Under the pieces are notes generated by a model. The model was given only the letters and a program-made list of their open reading frames with translations. It searched no databases and was not told the DNA's origin. Positions 13,771 through 27,356 of a DNA stretch of 60,000 nucleotides are shown in pieces. Origin of the DNA: Strigamia acuminata (Eukaryota > Arthropoda > Chilopoda > Geophilomorpha > Linotaeniidae); the NCBI GenBank assembly GCA_949358305.1, contig OX442319.1:7938001-7998000 (forward strand). Reading direction: 5' to 3'. Positions within the stretch are counted from its first letter, which is position 1; each line of letters opens with the position of its first letter. The position numbers and the translations under genes are program-made.

Positions 13771-16700
13771 ATTGGACTTGTGGTGTTTGTGCTAAGTCAA
13801 CTGCGATGTGAAATGAGCTCAAAATTTTTTTTTCAAAATTTATTGCTTGGGTGTTGCTAAAACTTATATTGAAGGCTTCTACTAAGGTTTAAACACTATT
13901 TCTGAACATACAGAGACATTGGACTTGTGGTGTTTGTGCTAAGTAACTGTGATGAGATCAAAAGTCTATTCTCCCAAATCATTGCTTGGATGTTGCTAAA
14001 ACTTATATTGAAGGCTTCTACTAAGGTTTAAACACTATTTCTGAACATTCAGAGACATTGGTCTTGTGGTGTTTGTGCTAAGTCAACTGTGATGAGATCA
14101 AAAGTCTATTCTCCCAAATCATCGGTTGGATGTTTCTAAAACTTACATTGGAGCCTTCTACTAAGGTTTAAACACTATTTCTGAACATTCAGAGACATTG
14201 GTCTTATGGTGTTTGTGCTAAGTCAACTGTGATGAGATCAAAAGTCTATTCTCCCAAATCATCGGTTGGATGTTTCTAAAACTTACATTGGAGCCTTCTA
14301 CTAAGGTTTAAACACTATTTCTGAACATTCAGAGACATTGGTCTTGTGGTGTTTGTGCTAAGTCAACTGTGATGAGATCAAAAGTCTATTCTCCCAAATC
14401 ATTGGTTGGATGTTTCTAAAACTTACATTGGAGCCTTCTACTAAGGTTTAAACACTATTTCTGAACATTCAGAGACATTAGTCTTGTGGTGTTTGTGCTA
14501 AGTCAACTGTGATGAGATCAAAAGTCTATTCTCCCAAATCATCGGTTGAATGTTTCTAAAACTTACATTGGAGCCTTCTACTAAGGTTTAAACACTATTT
14601 CTGAACATTCAGAGACATTGGTCTTGTGGTGTTTGTGCTAAGTCAACTGTGATGAGATCAAAAGTCTATTCTCCCAAATCATCGGTTGGATGTTTCTAAA
14701 ACTTACATTGGAGCCTTCTACTAAGGTTTAAACACTATTTCTGAACATTCAGAGACATTGGTCTTGTGGTGTTTGTGCTAAGTCAACTGCGATGTGAAAT
14801 AAGCTCAAAATTTTTTTTTCAAAATTTATTGCTTGGGTGTTGCTAAAACTTACATTGAAGGCTTCTACTAAGGTTTAAACACTATTTCTAAACATTCAGA
14901 GACATTGGTCTTGTGGTGTTTGTGCTAAGTCAACTGTGATGAGATCAAAAGTCTATTCTCCCAAATCATCGGTTGGATGTTTCTAAAACTTACATTGGAG
15001 CCTTCTACTAAGGTTTAAACACTATTTCTGAACATTCAGAGACATTGGACTTGTGGTGTTTGTGCTAAGTCAACTGCGATGTGAAATGAGCTCAAAATTT
15101 TTTTTTCAAAATTTATTGCTTGGGTGTTGCTAAAACTTAGATTGAAGGCTTCTACTAAGGTTTAAACACTATTTCTGAACATTCAGAGACATTGGTCTTG
15201 TGGTGTTTGTGCTAAGTCAACTGCGATGTGAAATGAGCTCAAAATTTTTTTCTTCAAAATTTATTGCTTGGGTGTTGCTAAAACTTATATTGAAGGCTTC
15301 TACTAAGGTTTAAACACTATTTCTGAACATACAGAGACATTGGACTTGTGGTGTTTGTGCTAAGTAACTGTGATGAGATCAAAAGTCTATTCTCCCAAAT
15401 CATTGCTTGGATGTTGCTAAAACTTACATTGAAGGCTTCTACTAAGGTTTAAACACTATTTCTGAACATTCAGAGACATTGGTCTTGTGGTGTTTATGCT
15501 AAGTCAACTGTGATGAGATCAAAAGTCTATTCTCCCAAATCATCGGTTGGATGTTTCTAAAACTTACATTGGAGCCTTCTACTAAGGTTTAAACACTATT
15601 TCTGAACATTCAGAGACATTGGTCTTATGGTGTTTGTGCTAAGTCAACTGTGATGAGATCAAAAGTCTATTCTCCCAAATCATCGGTTGAATGTTTCTAA
15701 AACTTACATTGGAGCCTTCTACTAAGGTTTAAACACTATTTCTGAACATTCAGAGACATTGGTCTTGTGGTGTTTGTGCTAAGTCAACTGTGATGAGATC
15801 AAAAGTCTATTCTCCCAAATCATCGGTTGGATGTTTCTAAAACTTACATTGGAGCCTTCTACTAAGGTTTAAACACTATTTCTGAACATTCAGAGACATT
15901 GGACTTGTGGTGTTTGTGCTAAGTCAACTGCGATGTGAAATGAGCTCAAAATTTTTTTTTCAAAATTTATTGCTTGGGTGTTGCTAAAACTTATATTGAA
16001 GGCTTCTACTAAGGTTTAAACACTATTTCTGAACATACAGAGACATTGGACTTGTGGTGTTTGTGCTAAGTAACTGTGATGAGATCAAAAGTCTATTCTC
16101 CCAAATCATTGCTTGGATGTTGCTAAAACTTATATTGAAGGCTTCTACTAAGGTTTAAACACTATTTCTGAACATTCAGAGACATTGGTCTTGTGGTGTT
16201 TGTGCTAAGTCAACTGTGATGAGATCAAAAGTCTATTCTCCCAAATCATCGGTTGGATGTTTCTAAAACTTACATTGGAGCCTTCTACTAAGGTTTAAAC
16301 ACTATTTCTGAACATTCAGAGACATTGGTCTTATGGTGTTTGTGCTAAGTCAACTGTGATGAGATCAAAAGTCTATTCTCCCAAATCATCGGTTGGATGT
16401 TTCTAAAACTTACATTGGAGCCTTCTACTAAGGTTTAAACACTATTTCTGAACATTCAGAGACATTGGTCTTGTGGTGTTTGTGCTAAGTCAACTGTGAT
16501 GAGATCAAAAGTCTATTCTCCCAAATCATTGGTTGGATGTTTCTAAAACTTACATTGGAGCCTTCTACTAAGGTTTAAACACTATTTCTGAACATTCAGA
16601 GACATTAGTCTTGTGGTGTTTGTGCTAAGTCAACTGTGATGAGATCAAAAGTCTATTCTCCCAAATCATCGGTTGAATGTTTCTAAAACTTACATTGGAG

Positions 16701-18024
16701 CCTTCTACTAAGGTTTAAACACTATTTCTGAACATTCAGAGACATTGGTCTTGTGGTGTTTGTGCTAAGTCAACTGTGATGAGATCAAAAGTCTATTCTC
16801 CCAAATCATCGGTTGGATGTTTCTAAAACTTACATTGGAGCCTTCTACTAAGGTTTAAACACTATTTCTGAACATTCAGAGACATTGGTCTTGTGGTGTT
16901 TGTGCTAAGTCAACTGCGATGTGAAATAAGCTCAAAATTTTTTTTTCAAAATTTATTGCTTGGGTGTTGCTAAAACTTACATTGAAGGCTTCTACTAAGG
17001 TTTAAACACTATTTCTAAACATTCAGAGACATTGGTCTTGTGGTGTTTGTGCTAAGTCAACTGTGATGAGATCAAAAGTCTATTCTCCCAAATCATCGGT
17101 TGGATGTTTCTAAAACTTACATTGGAGCCTTCTACTAAGGTTTAAACACTATTTCTGAACATTCAGAGACATTGGACTTGTGGTGTTTGTGCTAAGTCAA
17201 CTGCGATGTGAAATGAGCTCAAAATTTTTTTTTCAAAATTTATTGCTTGGGTGTTGCTAAAACTTAGATTGAAGGCTTCTACTAAGGTTTAAACACTATT
17301 TCTGAACATTCAGAGACATTGGTCTTGTGGTGTTTGTGCTAAGTCAACTGCGATGTGAAATGAGCTCAAAATTTTTTTCTTCAAAATTTATTGCTTGGGT
17401 GTTGCTAAAACTTATATTGAAGGCTTCTACTAAGGTTTAAACACTATTTCTGAACATACAGAGACATTGGACTTGTGGTGTTTGTGCTAAGTAACTGTGA
17501 TGAGATCAAAAGTCTATTCTCCCAAATCATTGCTTGGATGTTGCTAAAACTTACATTGAAGGCTTCTACTAAGGTTTAAACACTATTTCTGAACATTCAG
17601 AGACATTGGTCTTGTGGTGTTTATGCTAAGTCAACTGTGATGAGATCAAAAGTCTATTCTCCCAAATCATCGGTTGGATGTTTCTAAAACTTACATTGGA
17701 GCCTTCTACTAAGGTTTAAACACTATTTCTGAACATTCAGAGACATTGGTCTTATGGTGTTTGTGCTAAGTCAACTGTGATGAGATCAAAAGTCTATTCT
17801 CCCAAATCATCGGTTGAATGTTTCTAAAACTTACATTGGAGCCTTCTACTAAGGTTTAAACACTATTTCTGAACATTCAGAGACATTGGTCTTGTGGTGT
17901 TTGTGCTAAGTCAACTGTGATGAGATCAAAAGTCTATTCTCCCAAATCATCGGTTGGATGTTTCTAAAACTTACATTGGAGCCTTCTACTAAGGTTTAAA
18001 CACTATTTCTGAACATTCAGAGAC
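13771..18024. repeat. 2,127-bp higher-order repeat, two tandem copies
   Basis: Diagnostic variants repeat at an offset of exactly 2,127 bp. The ACTTGTGG-147-bp monomer occurs at 13,771 and 15,898, and the rare ACATTAGTC variant at 14,475 and 16,602. The CATACAGAG monomer with the one-base-shorter AAGTAACTG also recurs, as does the interrupted T tract near 15,250 and 17,370. The 2,386 bp to the left (11,385-13,770) starts with the same marker monomers, so it is a longer relative of the same unit. Unequal exchange is the simplest explanation (inference). Confidence 0.85.
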
Positions 18025-20864
18025 ATTGGTCTTGTGGTGTTTGTGCTAAGTCAACTGCGATGTGAAATAAGCTCAAAATTTTTTTTTCAAAATTTATTGC
18101 TTGGGTGTTGCTAAAACTTACATTGAAGGCTTCTACTAAGGTTTAAACACTATTTCTAAACATTCAGAGACATTGGTCTTGTGGTGTTTGTGCTAAGTCA
18201 ACTGTGATGAGATCAAAAGTCTATTCTCCCAAATCATCGGTTGGATGTTTCTAAAACTTACATTGGAGCCTTCTACTAAGGTTTAAACACTATTTCTAAA
18301 CATTCAGAGACATTGGACTTGTGGTGTTTGTGCTAAGTCAACTGCGATGTGAAATGAGCTCAAAATTTTTTTTTCAAAATTTATTGCTTGGGTGTTTCTA
18401 AAACTTAGATTGAAGGCTTCTACTAAGGTTTAAACACTATTTCTGAACATTCAGAGACATTGGTCTTGTGGTGTTTGTGCTAAGTCAACTGCGATGTGAA
18501 ATGAGCTCAAAATTTTTTTCTTCAAAATTTAATGCTTGGGTGTTGCTAAAACTTATATTGAAGGCTTCTACTAAGGTTTAAACACTATTTCTGAACATAC
18601 AGAGACATTGGACTTGTGGTGTTTGTGCTAAGTAACTGTGATGAGATCAAAAGTCTATTCTCCCAAATCATTGCTTGGATGTTGCTAAAACTTATATTGA
18701 AGGCTTCTACTAAGGTTTAAACACTATTTCTGAACATTCAGAGACATTGGTCTTGTGGTGTTTGTGCTAAGTCAACTGTGATGAGATCAAAAGTCTATTC
18801 TCCCAAATCATCGGTTGGATGTTTCTAAAACTTACATTGGAGCCTTCTACTAAGGTTTAAACACTATTTCTGAACATTCAGAGACATTGGTCTTATGGTG
18901 TTTGTGCTAAGTCAACTGTGATGAGATCAAAAGTCTATTCTCCCAAATCATCGGTTGGATGTTTCTAAAACTTACATTGGAGCCTTCTACTAAGGTTTAA
19001 ACACTATTTCTGAACATTCAGAGACATTGGTCTTGTGGTGTTTGTGCTAAGTCAACTGTGATGAGATCAAAAGTCTATTCTCCCAAATCATTGGTTGGAT
19101 GTTTCTAAAACTTACATTGGAGCCTTCTACTAAGGTTTAAACACTATTTCTGAACATTCAGAGACATTGGTCTTGTGGTGTTTGTGCTAAGTCAACTGTG
19201 ATGAGATCAAAAGTCTATTCTCCCAAATCATCGGTTGGATGTTTCTAAAACTTACATTGGAGCCTTCTACTAAGGTTTAAACACTATTTCTGAACATTCA
19301 GAGACATTGGTCTTGTGGTGTTTGTGCTAAGTCAACTGCGATGTGAAATAAGCTCAAAATTTTTTTTTCAAAATTTATTGCTTGGGTGTTGCTAAAACTT
19401 ACATTGAAGGCTTCTACTAAGGTTTAAACACTATTTCTAAACATTCAGAGACATTGGTCTTGTGGTGTTTGTGCTAAGTCAACTGTGATGAGATCAAAAG
19501 TCTATTCTCCCAAATCATCGGTTGGATGTTTCTAAAACTTACATTGGAGCCTTCTACTAAGGTTTAAACACTATTTCTGAACATTCAGAGACATTGGACT
19601 TGTGGTGTTTGTGCTAAGTCAACTGCGATGTGAAATGAGCTCAAAATTTTTTTTTCAAAATTTATTGCTTGGGTGTTGCTAAAACTTAGATTGAAGGCTT
19701 CTACTAAGGTTTAAACACTATTTCTGAACATTCAGAGACATTGGTCTTGTGGTGTTTGTGCTAAGTCAACTGCGATGTGAAATGAGCTCAAAATTTTTTT
19801 CTTCAAAATTTATTGCTTGGGTGTTGCTAAAACTTATATTGAAGGCTTCTACTAAGGTTTAAACACTATTTCTGAACATACAGAGACATTGGACTTGTGG
19901 TGTTTGTGCTAAGTAACTGTGATGAGATCAAAAGTCTATTCTCCCAAATCATTGCTTGGATGTTGCTAAAACTTACATTGAAGGCTTCTACTAAGGTTTA
20001 AACACTATTTCTGAACATTCAGAGACATTGGTCTTGTGGTGTTTATGCTAAGTCAACTGTGATGAGATCAAAAGTCTATTCTCCCAAATCATCGGTTGGA
20101 TGTTTCTAAAACTTACATTGGAGCCTTCTACTAAGGTTTAAACACTATTTCTGAACATTCAGAGACATTGGTCTTATGGTGTTTGTGCTAAGTCAACTGT
20201 GATGAGATCAAAAGTCTATTCTCCCAAATCATCGGTTGAATGTTTCTAAAACTTACATTGGAGCCTTCTACTAAGGTTTAAACACTATTTCTGAACATTC
20301 AGAGACATTGGTCTTGTGGTGTTTGTGCTAAGTCAACTGTGATGAGATCAAAAGTCTATTCTCCCAAATCATCGGTTGGATGTTTCTAAAACTTACATTG
20401 GAGCCTTCTACTAAGGTTTAAACACTATTTCTGAACATTCAGAGACATTGGTCTTGTGGTGTTTGTGCTAAGTCAACTGCGATGTGAAATAAGCTCAAAA
20501 TTTTTTTTTCAAAATTTATTGCTTGGGTGTTGCTAAAACTTACATTGAAGGCTTCTACTAAGGTTTAAACACTATTTCTAAACATTCAGAGACATTGGTC
20601 TTGTGGTGTTTGTGCTAAGTCAACTGTGATGAGATCAAAAGTCTATTCTCCCAAATCATCGGTTGGATGTTTCTAAAACTTACATTGGAGCCTTCTACTA
20701 AGGTTTAAACACTATTTCTGAACATTCAGAGACATTGGTCTTGTGGTGTTTGTGCTAAGTCAACTGCGATGTGAAATGAGCTCAAAATTTTTTTTTCAAA
20801 ATTTATTGCTTGGGTGTTGCTAAAACTTATATTGAAGGCTTCTACTAAGGTTTAAACACTATTT

Positions 20865-23800
20865 CTGAACATTCAGAGACATTGGACTTGTGGTGTTTGT
20901 GCTAAGTCAACTGTGATGAGATCAAAAGTTTATTCTCCCAAATCATTCGTTGGATGTTTCTAAAACTTACATTGGAGCCTTCTACTAAGGTTTAAACACT
21001 ATTTCTGAACATTTAGAGACATTGGTCTTGTGGTGTTTGTGCTAAGTCAACTGTGATGAGATCAAAAGTCTATTCTCCCAAATCATCGGTTAAATGTTAT
21101 AAAACTTACATTGGAGCCTTCTACTAAGGTTTAAACACTATTTCTGAACATTCAGAGACATTGGTCTTGTGGTGTTTGTGCTAAGTCAACTGTGATGAGA
21201 TCAAAAGTCTATTCTCCCAAATCATCGGTTGGATGTTTCTAAAACTTACATTGGAGCCTTCTACTAAGGTTTAAACACTATTTCTGAACATTCAGAGACA
21301 TTGGTCTTGTGGTGTTTGTGCTAAGTCAACTGTGATGAGATCAAAAGTCTATTCTCCCAAATCATTGGTTGGATGTTTCTAAAACTTACATTGGAGCCTT
21401 CTACTAAGGTTTAAACACTATTTCTGAACATTCAGAGACATTGGTCTTGTGGTGTTTGTGCTAAGTCAACTGCGATGTGAAATAAGCTCAAAATTTTTTT
21501 TTCAAAATTTATTGCTTGGGTGTTGCTAAAACTTACATTGAAGGCTTCTACTAAGGTTTAAACACTATTTCTAAACATTCAGAGACATTGGTCTTGTGGT
21601 GTTTGTGCTAAGTCAACTGTGATGAGATCAAAAGTCTATTCTCCCAAATCATCGGTTGGATGTTTCTAAAACTTACATTGGAGCCTTCTACTAAGGTTTA
21701 AACACTATTTCTGAACATTCAGAGACATTGGTCTTGTGGTGTTTGTGCTAAGTCAACTGCGATGTGAAATGAGCTCAAAATTTTTTTTTCAAAATTTATT
21801 GCTTGGGTGTTGCTAAAACTTATATTGAAGGCTTCTACTAAGGTTTAAACACTATTTCTGAACATTCAGAGACATTGGACTTGTGGTGTTTGTGCTAAGT
21901 CAACTGTGATGAGATCAAAAGTTTATTCTCCCAAATCATTCGTTGGATGTTTCTAAAACTTACATTGGAGCCTTCTACTAAGGTTTAAACACTATTTCTG
22001 AACATTCAGAGACATTGGTCTTGTGGTGTTTGTGCTAAGTCAACTGTGATGAGATCAAAAGTCTATTCTCCCAAATCATCGGTTAAATGTTATAAAACTT
22101 ACATTGGAGCCTTCTACTAAGGTTTAAACACTATTTCTGAACATTCAGAGACATTGGTCTTGTGGTGTTTGTGCTAAGTCAACTGTGATGAGATCAAAAG
22201 TCTATTCTCCCAAATCATCGGTTGGATGTTTCTAAAACTTACATTGGAGCCTTCTACTAAGGTTTAAACACTATTTCTGAACATTCAGAGACATTGGTCT
22301 TGTGGTGTTTGTGCTAAGTCAACTGTGATGAGATCAAAAGTCTATTCTCCCAAATCATTGGTTGGATGTTTCTAAAACTTACATTGGAGCCTTCTACTAA
22401 GGTTTAAACACTATTTCTGAACATTCAGAGACATTGGTCTTGTGGTGTTTGTGCTAAGTCAACTGTGATGAGATCAAAAGTCTATTCTCCCAAATCATCG
22501 GTTAAATGTTTCTAAAACCTACATTGGAGCCTTCTACTAAGGTTTAAACACTATTTCTGAACATTCAGAGACATTGGTCTTGTGGTGTTTGTGCTAAGTC
22601 AACTGTGATGAGATCAAAAGTCTATTCTCCCAAATCATCGGTTGGATGTTTCTAAAACTTACATTGGAGCCTTCTACTAAGGTTTAAACACTATTTCTGA
22701 ACATTCAGAGACATTGGTCTTGTGGTGTTTGTGCTAAGTCAACTGTGATGAGATCAAAAGTCTATTCTCCCAAATCATTGGTTGGATGTTTCTAAAACTT
22801 ACATTGGAGCCTTCTACTAAGGTTTAAACACTATTTCTGAACATTCAGAGACATTGGTCTTGTGGTGTTTGTGCTAAGTCAACTGTGATGAGATCAAAAG
22901 TCTATTCTCCCAAATCATCGGTTGGATGTTTCTAAAACTTACATTGGAGCCTTCTACTAAGGTTTAAACACTATTTCTGAACATTCAGAGACATTGGTCT
23001 TGTGGTGTTTGTGCTAAGTCAACTGCGATGTGAAATGAGCTCAAAATTTTTTTTTCAAAATTTATTGCTTGGGTGTTGCTAAAACTTATATTGAAGGCTT
23101 CTACTAAGGTTTAAACACTATTTCTGAACATTCAGAGACATTGGACTTGTGATGTTTGTGCTAAGTCAACTGTGATGAGATCAAAAGTCTATTCTCCCAA
23201 ATCATCAGTTGGATGTTTCTAAAACTTACATTGGAGCCTTCTACTAAGGTTTAAACACTATTTCTGAACATTTAGAGACATTGGTCTTGTGGTGTTTATG
23301 CTAAGTCAACTGTGATGAGATCAAAAGTCTATTCTCCCAAATCATCGGTTGCATGTTTCTAAAACTTACATTGGAGCCTTCTACTAAGGTTTAAACACTA
23401 TTTCTGAACATTCAGAGACATTGGTCTTATGGTGTTTGTGCTAAGTCAACTGTGATGAGATCAAAAGTCTATTTTTCCAAATCATCGGTTGAATGTTTCT
23501 AAAACTTACATTGGAGCCTTCTACTAAGGTTTAAATACTATTTCTGAACATTCAGAGACATTGGTCTTGTGGTGTTTGTGCTAAGTCAACTGCGATGTGA
23601 AATGAGCTCAAAATTTTTTTTTCAAAATTTATTGCTTGGGTGTTGCTAAAACTGATATTGAAGGCTTCTACTAAGGTTTAAACACTATTTCTGAACATTC
23701 AGAGACATTGGACTTGTGATGTTTGTGCTAAGTCAACTGTGATGAGATCAAAAGTCTATTCTCCCAAATCATCAGTTGGATGTTTCTAAAACTTACATTG

Positions 23801-24110
23801 GAGCCTTCTACTAAGGTTTAAACACTATTTCTGAACATTTAGAGACATTGGTCTTGTGGTGTTTGTGCTAAGTCAACTGTGATGAGATCAAAAGTCTATT
23901 CTCCCAAATCATCGGTTGGATGTTTCTAAAACTTACATTGGAGCCTTCTACTAAGGTTTAAACACTATTTCTGAACATTCAGAGACATTGGTCTTGTGGT
24001 GTTTGTGCTAAGTCAACTGTGATGAGATCAAAAGTCTATTCTCCCAAATCATCGGTTGAATGTTTCTAAAACTTACATTGGAGCCTTCTACTAAGGTTTA
24101 AACACTATTT
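20865..24110. repeat. 3,246-bp higher-order repeat, copy 1
   Basis: This is a block of about 23 monomers followed immediately by its second copy. Three marker pairs give the same offset of 3,246 bp: ATTGGACTTG at 20,881 and 24,127, TTGGACTTG at 21,875 and 25,121, and the ACTTGTGATG variant at 23,145 and 26,391. A rare CATTTAGAG variant also recurs at the matching place. One visible difference is CATCGG near 23,910 versus CATTGG in copy 2. Ends are accurate to about one monomer. Confidence 0.85.
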
Positions 24111-27100
24111 CTGAACATTCAGAGACATTGGACTTGTGGTGTTTGTGCTAAGTCAACTGTGATGAGATCAAAAGTTTATTCTCCCAAATCATTCGTTGGA
24201 TGTTTCTAAAACTTACATTGGAGCCTTCTACTAAGGTTTAAACACTATTTCTGAACATTTAGAGACATTGGTCTTGTGGTGTTTGTGCTAAGTCAACTGT
24301 GATGAGATCAAAAGTCTATTCTCCCAAATCATCGGTTAAATGTTATAAAACTTACATTGGAGCCTTCTACTAAGGTTTAAACACTATTTCTGAACATTCA
24401 GAGACATTGGTCTTGTGGTGTTTGTGCTAAGTCAACTGTGATGAGATCAAAAGTCTATTCTCCCAAATCATCGGTTGGATGTTTCTAAAACTTACATTGG
24501 AGCCTTCTACTAAGGTTTAAACACTATTTCTGAACATTCAGAGACATTGGTCTTGTGGTGTTTGTGCTAAGTCAACTGTGATGAGATCAAAAGTCTATTC
24601 TCCCAAATCATTGGTTGGATGTTTCTAAAACTTACATTGGAGCCTTCTACTAAGGTTTAAACACTATTTCTGAACATTCAGAGACATTGGTCTTGTGGTG
24701 TTTGTGCTAAGTCAACTGCGATGTGAAATAAGCTCAAAATTTTTTTTTCAAAATTTATTGCTTGGGTGTTGCTAAAACTTACATTGAAGGCTTCTACTAA
24801 GGTTTAAACACTATTTCTAAACATTCAGAGACATTGGTCTTGTGGTGTTTGTGCTAAGTCAACTGTGATGAGATCAAAAGTCTATTCTCCCAAATCATCG
24901 GTTGGATGTTTCTAAAACTTACATTGGAGCCTTCTACTAAGGTTTAAACACTATTTCTGAACATTCAGAGACATTGGTCTTGTGGTGTTTGTGCTAAGTC
25001 AACTGCGATGTGAAATGAGCTCAAAATTTTTTTTTCAAAATTTATTGCTTGGGTGTTGCTAAAACTTATATTGAAGGCTTCTACTAAGGTTTAAACACTA
25101 TTTCTGAACATTCAGAGACATTGGACTTGTGGTGTTTGTGCTAAGTCAACTGTGATGAGATCAAAAGTTTATTCTCCCAAATCATTCGTTGGATGTTTCT
25201 AAAACTTACATTGGAGCCTTCTACTAAGGTTTAAACACTATTTCTGAACATTCAGAGACATTGGTCTTGTGGTGTTTGTGCTAAGTCAACTGTGATGAGA
25301 TCAAAAGTCTATTCTCCCAAATCATCGGTTAAATGTTATAAAACTTACATTGGAGCCTTCTACTAAGGTTTAAACACTATTTCTGAACATTCAGAGACAT
25401 TGGTCTTGTGGTGTTTGTGCTAAGTCAACTGTGATGAGATCAAAAGTCTATTCTCCCAAATCATCGGTTGGATGTTTCTAAAACTTACATTGGAGCCTTC
25501 TACTAAGGTTTAAACACTATTTCTGAACATTCAGAGACATTGGTCTTGTGGTGTTTGTGCTAAGTCAACTGTGATGAGATCAAAAGTCTATTCTCCCAAA
25601 TCATTGGTTGGATGTTTCTAAAACTTACATTGGAGCCTTCTACTAAGGTTTAAACACTATTTCTGAACATTCAGAGACATTGGTCTTGTGGTGTTTGTGC
25701 TAAGTCAACTGTGATGAGATCAAAAGTCTATTCTCCCAAATCATCGGTTAAATGTTTCTAAAACCTACATTGGAGCCTTCTACTAAGGTTTAAACACTAT
25801 TTCTGAACATTCAGAGACATTGGTCTTGTGGTGTTTGTGCTAAGTCAACTGTGATGAGATCAAAAGTCTATTCTCCCAAATCATCGGTTGGATGTTTCTA
25901 AAACTTACATTGGAGCCTTCTACTAAGGTTTAAACACTATTTCTGAACATTCAGAGACATTGGTCTTGTGGTGTTTGTGCTAAGTCAACTGTGATGAGAT
26001 CAAAAGTCTATTCTCCCAAATCATTGGTTGGATGTTTCTAAAACTTACATTGGAGCCTTCTACTAAGGTTTAAACACTATTTCTGAACATTCAGAGACAT
26101 TGGTCTTGTGGTGTTTGTGCTAAGTCAACTGTGATGAGATCAAAAGTCTATTCTCCCAAATCATCGGTTGGATGTTTCTAAAACTTACATTGGAGCCTTC
26201 TACTAAGGTTTAAACACTATTTCTGAACATTCAGAGACATTGGTCTTGTGGTGTTTGTGCTAAGTCAACTGCGATGTGAAATGAGCTCAAAATTTTTTTT
26301 TCAAAATTTATTGCTTGGGTGTTGCTAAAACTTATATTGAAGGCTTCTACTAAGGTTTAAACACTATTTCTGAACATTCAGAGACATTGGACTTGTGATG
26401 TTTGTGCTAAGTCAACTGTGATGAGATCAAAAGTCTATTCTCCCAAATCATCAGTTGGATGTTTCTAAAACTTACATTGGAGCCTTCTACTAAGGTTTAA
26501 ACACTATTTCTGAACATTTAGAGACATTGGTCTTGTGGTGTTTATGCTAAGTCAACTGTGATGAGATCAAAAGTCTATTCTCCCAAATCATCGGTTGCAT
26601 GTTTCTAAAACTTACATTGGAGCCTTCTACTAAGGTTTAAACACTATTTCTGAACATTCAGAGACATTGGTCTTATGGTGTTTGTGCTAAGTCAACTGTG
26701 ATGAGATCAAAAGTCTATTTTTCCAAATCATCGGTTGAATGTTTCTAAAACTTACATTGGAGCCTTCTACTAAGGTTTAAATACTATTTCTGAACATTCA
26801 GAGACATTGGTCTTGTGGTGTTTGTGCTAAGTCAACTGCGATGTGAAATGAGCTCAAAATTTTTTTTTCAAAATTTATTGCTTGGGTGTTGCTAAAACTG
26901 ATATTGAAGGCTTCTACTAAGGTTTAAACACTATTTCTGAACATTCAGAGACATTGGACTTGTGATGTTTGTGCTAAGTCAACTGTGATGAGATCAAAAG
27001 TCTATTCTCCCAAATCATCAGTTGGATGTTTCTAAAACTTACATTGGAGCCTTCTACTAAGGTTTAAACACTATTTCTGAACATTTAGAGACATTGGTCT

Positions 27101-27356
27101 TGTGGTGTTTGTGCTAAGTCAACTGTGATGAGATCAAAAGTCTATTCTCCCAAATCATTGGTTGGATGTTTCTAAAACTTACATTGGAGCCTTCTACTAA
27201 GGTTTAAACACTATTTCTGAACATTCAGAGACATTGGTCTTGTGGTGTTTGTGCTAAGTCAACTGTGATGAGATCAAAAGTCTATTCTCCCAAATCATCG
27301 GTTGAATGTTTCTAAAACTTACATTGGAGCCTTCTACTAAGGTTTAAACACTATTT
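24111..27356. repeat. 3,246-bp higher-order repeat, copy 2
   Basis: This is the direct head-to-tail copy of the block on its left, with the same monomer order and markers. After about 27,356 the monomer order changes, so only two full copies are present. Confidence 0.85.
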
